Assembly (NCBI GenBank): GCA_002803225.1
Contig: NXFV01001444.1
Location: forward strand, 1-59,047
Length of the DNA: 59,047 nt
DNA from: Gamarada debralockiae
Taxonomy: Eukaryota; Ascomycota; Leotiomycetes; Helotiales; Hyphodiscaceae
Direction of reading: 5' to 3'
A program made the translations under genes and the position numbers. Below, piece by piece: positions 53,594-59,047 of this stretch. Numbering within the stretch: position 1 is the stretch's first letter; every line of letters begins with the position of its first letter. A model generated the notes under the pieces. It saw only the letters and a program-made list of their open reading frames with translations, searched no databases and was not told the DNA's origin.

Positions 53594-55369
53594 CTCATTT
53601 CAGCTTTGCGGCATCGCCGACGAGCTGCGAAGTCCGTAAGCACGGCGAGACTGGACACGTTGGCATCGAAGAAATCGAGAACAAAACAGCGGATGAGGTG
53701 AACGCCAACGATATATTAATTCAGACTGATCGTGGTGGATGAAGGAGTCAAAAAGAGAATGATGGTTAGGAAATTGAGAAAACAGAGGCCGAGGCTGGCT
53801 GACAGCCACCGCTCGCCGAGTCCCGCATGGCTTGACGATCATCTTATTGGTATTGGTCAGGGCCTAGGGGCATGACTAATGCGGCACTTGGATCACAGCC
53901 ACAAATTTTGACAGAAATCGTAATTGGAGGGCGGGAGGCTTCCAAGCAATCCTGTCGCGTTGCCCCTCACCCTTAATTTTATCATAGCCTGTTAGACAAC
54001 TAGTTTGCAACGAATATATAGTGTTTTTACGTCCAAATCGAGTCACGCGTTCAGTTTAAAGTTAGTTATGCCACAATTGAACCGTTTACATGACCAATCC
54101 GCTAGCAGCGTCCTCGCGCCTTCCACTCTCATTTAACCAACCCCCCCTCCCCCCCTCCTCTTCCATTAAAGCAAAGCGATGCGAATTGTATCTTGATGAT
54201 GAGTGAAATGTTGAAGGCGGTAGTCCCAGCCCGCAGGCTATCGCGCGAAATCCATGGTAAGATACCGCATGCCTTGTTGCTCGGTCATCAAGTTTGGAAC
54301 TTCCAGCCATCGATTCCGAGGCACATAAAACAAAAAAGAGGGAATAGAAGTAAAATTATTTCCTTTAATATACTGTTGTAAACGTTACGCACTACTGTCA
54401 AATTAGGCGCTGCAAGACTCTGCCCGATTCTCCCAACCTCAACAGAGATATGACATCTGGAATAGATATCGTATTTGCGCAAACGGGTCTCCCCTCTCCA
54501 GCTAGCTAACCAGTCATATTTTTAACGTTTCAAATTCGAGGATGAGATATTATTTCGTATGAGAGTTGAAAAAATCAAATAATTACAGCGGACATACAAA
54601 GTGACCACTACCATTCACAAACTTTTCCGTTTCTTTATTGATAATCATAATACCTCAAATCTTCAGTCTTTTGTTCTCCACCTCTAGGAAAACTACAACT
54701 TGAACAGTGTCCTTTCGACTGCCCCAACTTATCTGTGATCCAGATTAGGCCCTGGATATACTGATTGATAGGATATATTATACCTGGTCAAGAGTGCAAA
54801 TTGTGTAGACCTTAATGAAACTATAGAAGTACGAATCGGTCATGTCTTTTTGTAAGATAACTGGTTGATCCCCCCCCAAAACGTGACTTCACTGAAACAT
54901 ATCTCCATAGCCCGACTGGCATACCAGCTTTAGTTTCGATAGATGATCATTAATGAGGGTAAGCATAGCCGATAGCGAGCGTGGCCTCGAAACTCTCCGG
55001 AATCAGTAGGGTCGCTGATCTGAATTTGATTCTCTAGAAACACTTACTTTGGTTACGTTAGGACGGAGACAGACGAGACGGAAACTGTACAAAGTACTCA
55101 TGACTTGGGAAAAATATTTATTCAAGTGCCTAATTCTATCAAGAAAGATCCGTTCCATTCTCGGTACTTTGGCGTCCTGTTCGACGGTGTAGACATTTTC
55201 TCCTAGACTCTTACGTCCATATCTCTTGTTCAAAACGAAGCCATATCCTGCCGCTTTCTCATAACAATCCCAAGCTCTCACACCTGTGTCATTGCCCGCA
55301 AAAGTTCCCGGCGGACCGCTCAACTAACTATATATCAGCTTCAGTCTATATGTAAAGAGGAGTTTTTAC
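53594..55369. other. Intergenic, mostly AT-rich
   Basis: About 1.8 kb. The left end is the promoter of the CorA-like gene. A C-rich tract (54139-54157) and AT-rich DNA follow. On the minus strand a 105-codon open stretch (55323 to 55003) begins at a TTG, reads SGPPGTFAGNDTGVRAWDCY and LDRIRHLNKYFSQVMST, and is followed by a good donor (GTAAGT). It could be an orphan exon, but I could not join it to the upstream cysteine-rich gene in phase. Confidence 0.35.
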
Positions 55370-55653
55370 CTACCAGCAGTTGGCGTCACATGCTGACCCG
55401 CAAGGAACACACTCACAAGGGCCAATGCCGTCCGTGCACTATATCATCGTCAGTTCTACTTGTTGCGAGTCGCTCACAATGTTAAGCATTGCCCAGGGCG
55501 ATATACAGAGAAGTAACCTTCTGGGCAGCATGTATTGCCGTCGCCACCTGGGCACCACCTTTCCCAGAGTAGAGGATTGTATTCTTGATCCTGGCCAGGA
55601 GAGGCCGCAGCAAATGCAGCAGCGAAGGTGAGAATGATTAAGGCAAGACGCAT
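55370..55653 (-). CDS. Cysteine-rich small secreted protein, candidate effector
   Basis: Two exons fit in phase, 55507-55653 and 55370-55438, joined by a 68-nt intron (GTATAT..ATAG with an AACTGACG branch site). The product is 71 residues: a signal peptide (MRLALIILTFAAAFAAASPG) followed by a mature part of about 52 residues with nine cysteines. These lie in RWCPGGDGNTCCPEGYFS and, after the join, CTDGIGPCECVPCGSACDAN then CW and stop. The cysteine spacing and the CCPEGYF part recall small knottin-like or chitin-binding-like folds, but I cannot place it in a named family. Nine cysteines leave one unpaired. The ATG at 55653 is chosen because it begins the signal peptide; an upstream in-frame ATG adds 28 unrelated residues. 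A role outside the cell is well supported; a role in host interaction is inference. Confidence 0.7.
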
Positions 55654-56546
55654 TTTGGAAAGCAGATTTAAGTGGCGTAAAGTTATTGTCTTCAAGTTCA
55701 TGGAATGAGTGAAACAAGTAATGACAGACGTAGGCAAAGCCTTTGTTCTTATAGTTATTCAAAGAGCTCGATTAGCCCGTCAAGTACGCAGTAACGCAGC
55801 AGGAGGATCGTCTCGCACGGCACGCTGAGGTTTAATCTGGCAGCATTCAAGAAAGAATAAATAGATCTGCCTCAAGCTAGCCAGATCGAGGAGCGGCCGT
55901 GAAGTGGGGCCGGCATTCAGCCTCATATTATCTTCGATACAATTCGCTGCCACTCGCTGCGGCTTCCCGGCGTAGCACCGCAAGTTTGTACACATTTGGT
56001 CGACCTTGCGACGAGCAGGAGATAGAAGCCAACGAGTTTGATCAGCTCCATCTCTCCATTCCCAGGAAGTAATGATCCGAATTACTTATACCTAGAGTTC
56101 CTGGTATGCTTGGTCGCTGTGTTACTGGGCCTATCGTCTTGCAGGGTCTTCAGTACAACCAATTTTGGAAAAATGCAACAAATGCCCGAGCAGGTTTCGC
56201 TGACGTACTGCGACAATTAGGATAGTACAACTACCAATCGTCATGTCCATATTCTGGTCCCAGTCCTCATGGGCTCCCATGTCATTGGTTGATAGGATCT
56301 AATTGGCAAAACTATGTAAGAGTCCCAAATAGTTAAATTTCTGAAAGCTTTGCGACTAAAGCTTGCAGCCTGAAAGTATTTTAGTCCAAGTGCACTGGGG
56401 TCTACTCGGGTCTACTCGGCCGCTGGCATCAAGCCACCAGTTCTAAAGTCCTGCATATCACAAATTCTTCCTGCAGACGAATAATCTCATAAACGTCTCG
56501 AATTTAAGGCAAGATATCAGACACTATCCAAGGTTGTTCTTCAATG
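55654..56546. other. Intergenic, no gene seen
   Basis: About 890 bp upstream of the cysteine-rich gene. There is a short tandem (ggtctactcgggtctactcgg, near 56399). No supported gene. Confidence 0.45.
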
Positions 56547-56776
56547 TGTTGGCAGGTCTGTAGTGTAGTAGAAGGTACGGTGATATCTGGTGAGATGTAC
56601 GAGCTCCGAATTCGGTGGCCGAGAAGTCATCGGAGACCGAAGCGCTAGATCTAAGCTGTAGATATAAGGGAAGGGTTGAATTTCGTATGAAAGGGTAGAG
56701 ATTTTGAATTGAAGCTTTTGAACCCTATTTAGACTAGCGTCATATGCACCTTAGTATCAGGGTTCTCATAACAACA
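56547..56776 (-). repeat. Dispersed repeat, copy B (inverted)
   Basis: This 230-bp segment is the inverted partner of 43710-43940, about 12.8 kb away. Its reverse complement runs tgttgttatgagaaccctga to cagacctgccaaca. Differences from copy A look mainly like C/T and G/A changes, and its frame is less open. Flanking DNA is unrelated at both ends. Confidence 0.75.
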
Positions 56777-56923
56777 CAATGCAGATTCGTCAAGGAAGAT
56801 CGGTTCAGTATCCAGGATGCAGGGTTATTACGAATACTAGGATAGAAATTTTCACATGCTAGAATACGGTGTACTCTTTGTACCTCCTTGGCACTCTCTT
56901 TGGTGGGAGCCACAGGACATTAT

Positions 56924-57125
56924 TGTGACAGTTCTACGCAATGGAGTCTCACGCATTGAAGACTCTACGCAGTAGGTGCTGTATTTACAAAGATACTAAG
57001 GTAAGGAGAGAAGAGAAAGGTTCTATTAGTGCACGACCTGATATATCTGAAGGGCGCGCTGGCGCGCTATGCGTCGCTACATGTCAAGTGAATCATGTCA
57101 AGTGACATTCGCCAGAACTGTAACA
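56924..57125. mobile_element. LTR-like repeat, left copy
   Basis: This 202-bp segment starts TGTGACAGTTCT and ends AGAACTGTAACA, near-perfect inverted ends with TG..CA. The inverted similarity even extends outward to 17 bp (ATTATTGTGACAGTTCT at 56919 against AGAACTGTAACAATAAT at 57114, one mismatch). A diverged direct copy begins at 58875 and runs to the window end. Shared blocks include aggagagaag, aaaggttctat, cacgacct and gcgcgc. It carries a tandem atgtcaagtga near its end. It may be one LTR of a short element or a solo LTR. Confidence 0.65.
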
Positions 57126-57430
57126 ATAATAAGTGTAACAAGCCTCGGGCTAGGTACCGGCTGAAGGAAGACCCCCGAAAGAAGGCCCTGAAGGAATGAT
57201 CCTGAAGGAAGGATCTTGAAGGAATAGTATTACGGCTACAAGACCGGACCGTAAAAGACCGTAGGAGCAGAGACGGGCCGTACTATCCGTAAGCCGACTA
57301 ATCGTTTAGTTAGCACTATCACCACTCAATTACTTACGTAATTGGGTGAGGGCGTGTAATACGTCGTTTTTCAGCAATGCGTCGTTTTTCCATCTATTAT
57401 CAACTCTATTTATATTTATTACCCACTATA

Positions 57431-57754
57431 ATGGGTCCCGCTGATCAATACAAAGAGGAAAAGGTTCAGAAGGCCTTGGAACTTATAAAAGACAATCCTG
57501 GGATAAAAGCAGCGAAGGCTGCGCGAATAACGCGTGTATCCGTTATATGCGTTCGACGTCGGATAAAGGGAATTCCTCGTTTATCGAGTCGGGGAGACTA
57601 TAATAAGAAGCTTGATATATTATCTTTAGAGGCATTAAAAGAGTATCTTCTAATGTACTATACTGTGGCAGGGAAATGTGTCTGGAAAGTTGTTGTTGCC
57701 TTGCTTTTCAGGTTTTTTGTGGGTCTTACAATTGTAAGAACCTCGCTTAGCTAG
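57431..57754 (+). pseudogene. Truncated pogo/Fot1-type transposase, N-terminal HTH
   Basis: The reading starts MGPADQYKEEKVQKALELIK and continues PGIKAAKAARITRVSVICVR and RRIKGIPRLSSRGDYNKKLD, the helix-turn-helix (psq / CENP-B N-terminal type) that begins fungal Tc1-mariner transposases of the pogo/Fot1 group. It ends after about 108 residues in unrelated sequence, without the second DNA-binding domain or any DDE catalytic part, so it is a fragment. About 70 bp upstream lies cgtaattgggtgagggcgtg next to a TA, which could be the left terminal inverted repeat. The start could also be an in-frame ATG at 57377. Confidence 0.65.
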
Positions 57755-58874
57755 TTTCGTCACGTGTCAGCGGGGGATAAATGGCCTTCGCAGCTGGAGT
57801 AGCACTTAGATAACATCGCAATCATACATCTCGTTTTTCGCATACATTCTGCAGTGCGTTCGAGCACCAGGGCCGGGAGTGAAAGTGCGAGTAATAATGA
57901 GCGATTCGTGCCTTGCTGGAAATGTCTTTTTAAGAAGTAGGCTGAAAGGGCTAGACGATTCTGGGCACAGGCTTCTAGTTGTCTTTGCTTCGTGTGCTGC
58001 GGATATGAGGGCGATGATGAGAGTACCGTGTATGGCGAGTATGGTTATGCCACTAGAAGTAGATACTTTGATAATCATGGGGAGGATAGGGGGCAAGGAG
58101 AATATTGTTAGAGCAAACGCCTGCGTCAATGGTTTAAAGTAAATGAACGATTATAAGGATAGGGGTTGAGTATGAGTATTGCATTGCAGGTTATGGATAC
58201 TGGATATGAATAGGCATTGGATTGAAACGAAGGGATCATGGATACGGTATACAGGAATTGCGATTTTAGAATTGTTGAATTATGATGAATGATTGTTTTT
58301 GAACTGTTTTCGCGGCTGCTTTTTGTCTCATGCCCGTCCTCAGTTGCCAACACGACCCCTGCCGCGAGGTAAGAGCGAGCGGTTATCCAACCAATGAAAC
58401 CAATTCTCGACGGTAAGCGCCCTCGCATATACTAGTAGATTTCTATTAATAGAACGAGGAACCTATGAGGGTCCAAAGCATATGTATTACTCTAGATATA
58501 AGACGTAGCACGAGGAATCAAAAAGGATTGATGCTCGGTGATGAAGTGAGGTGCGTCTGCCGAATGCGGTAAGGCGCACTTTGGCAACTGCGCGCCTACG
58601 GTGGGCGATAGGTACACAATGGAAATATCAGATTTTCGGAAAATCAAATTTTCTTACTTCACCAACTCAATTGATCTCTTTTTTTCGTATGACACATGCG
58701 ACGCAATGGCTCTAGCTCGTAAGAACTTTGATTGTATGAGAGAAGAGATTAGTAACTGGTATTGCACTAAAGGAGTTACTCCTTTGTCCTATAAGTCGGG
58801 AGATTAGAGCACAGGACCTGCCTGAACTTGGCTTCCGCGAAGAGGTGGGTCTAAGCACGGGACTTGGATCTGAC
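57755..58874. other. Sequence between the LTR-like repeats, no gene seen
   Basis: About 1.1 kb following the transposase fragment. Short open frames on both strands (for example 57806-58129 minus and 58601-58807 plus) have no recognisable domain, so I do not call them genes. Confidence 0.4.
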
Positions 58875-59047
58875 TGCGACAGCTCTACGAAATAGAGTCT
58901 TATACGTTAAAGACTCTTCGAAGAAGTACTGTATTATATAAAAATACTAAGCTAAGGAGAGAAGGAAAAGGTTCTATGAGTACACGACCTAATGTATCTA
59001 AAAAGGCGCACTAGCGCGCCACGGGTCGCTACGCGTCAAGTCAAGTG
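58875..59047. mobile_element. LTR-like repeat, right copy, cut by the window end
   Basis: This is a diverged direct repeat of 56924-57125, starting TGCGACAGCTCTACG and ending at the window edge just before the part that would carry the right terminus. Differences are largely C/T and G/A. If the two copies belong to one element it would be about 2.1 kb long. Confidence 0.6.

Noticed and set aside
55003..55323. A 105-codon minus-strand frame next to the cysteine-rich gene
   Set aside because: It begins at TTG rather than ATG and cannot be spliced in phase to the gene upstream. It may be an exon, but the evidence is too thin for a gene call.
57806..58807. Open frames of 60-107 codons on both strands between the LTR-like repeats
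   Set aside because: No domain, signal peptide or splice pattern supports them; lengths are within chance for this composition.
1..59047. CRISPR arrays, riboswitches or bacterial-type operons
   Set aside because: No regularly spaced repeats were seen, and all genes have fungal spliced structure.

Overview
The window is nuclear DNA of a filamentous ascomycete (Pezizomycotina, probably Leotiomycete-like; that rank is an inference). Genes are split by short introns of 46-153 nt with GT..AG ends and CTRAY-type branch points. The proteins match fungal orthologs such as Prp45, Cdc11, Pwp2, Sfh5, a USP7-type protease and a Rad9/Crb2-type checkpoint protein. Exon coordinates were read by hand from splice signals and phase agreement; no alignment or RNA evidence was available.

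Layout. 1-24 kb is mostly housekeeping: PRP45 (-), a p24 cargo-receptor gene (-), a broken DUF3435/FluG-domain gene (+), a TPR-SET protein (+), a nine-exon USP7/UBP15-type deubiquitinase (-), SFH5 (-) divergent from a mitochondrial dehydrogenase kinase (+), and septin CDC11 (-) divergent from PWP2 (+). 23.7-41.5 kb is gene-poor and full of relics: a disrupted gene of unknown function, an esterase, a beta-lactamase-like serine hydrolase, an AAA ATPase whose Walker A region is deleted, and a BTB-domain gene. A few genes in this stretch look intact: a small secreted protein, an HGD/DFAGS-type kinase, a small Cys/Arg-rich protein and a six-exon calmodulin-like gene. 41.5-44.6 kb holds decayed repeats and a 155-bp solo LTR with a perfect 5-bp target duplication. 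44.75-53.6 kb returns to large genes: a tandem-BRCT checkpoint protein, an alpha/beta-hydrolase, and a CorA-like membrane protein with one in-frame TGA. 53.6-59.0 kb is intergenic and repeat-rich, with a 71-residue cysteine-rich secreted protein, a repeat fragment inverted relative to one at 43.7 kb, a pair of LTR-like repeats and the N-terminal end of a pogo/Fot1-type transposase.

The housekeeping genes act in unrelated pathways (splicing, secretion, ubiquitin removal, lipid transfer, metabolism, cytokinesis, ribosome assembly, DNA damage), as is usual in fungi. I see no operon-like system and no biosynthetic cluster. The parts most worth following are the accessory loci: two candidate secreted effectors, the kinase, the DUF3435 and CorA-like genes each broken by one lesion, and the dense run of pseudogenes, several with C-to-T nonsense changes of the kind made by repeat-induced point mutation.
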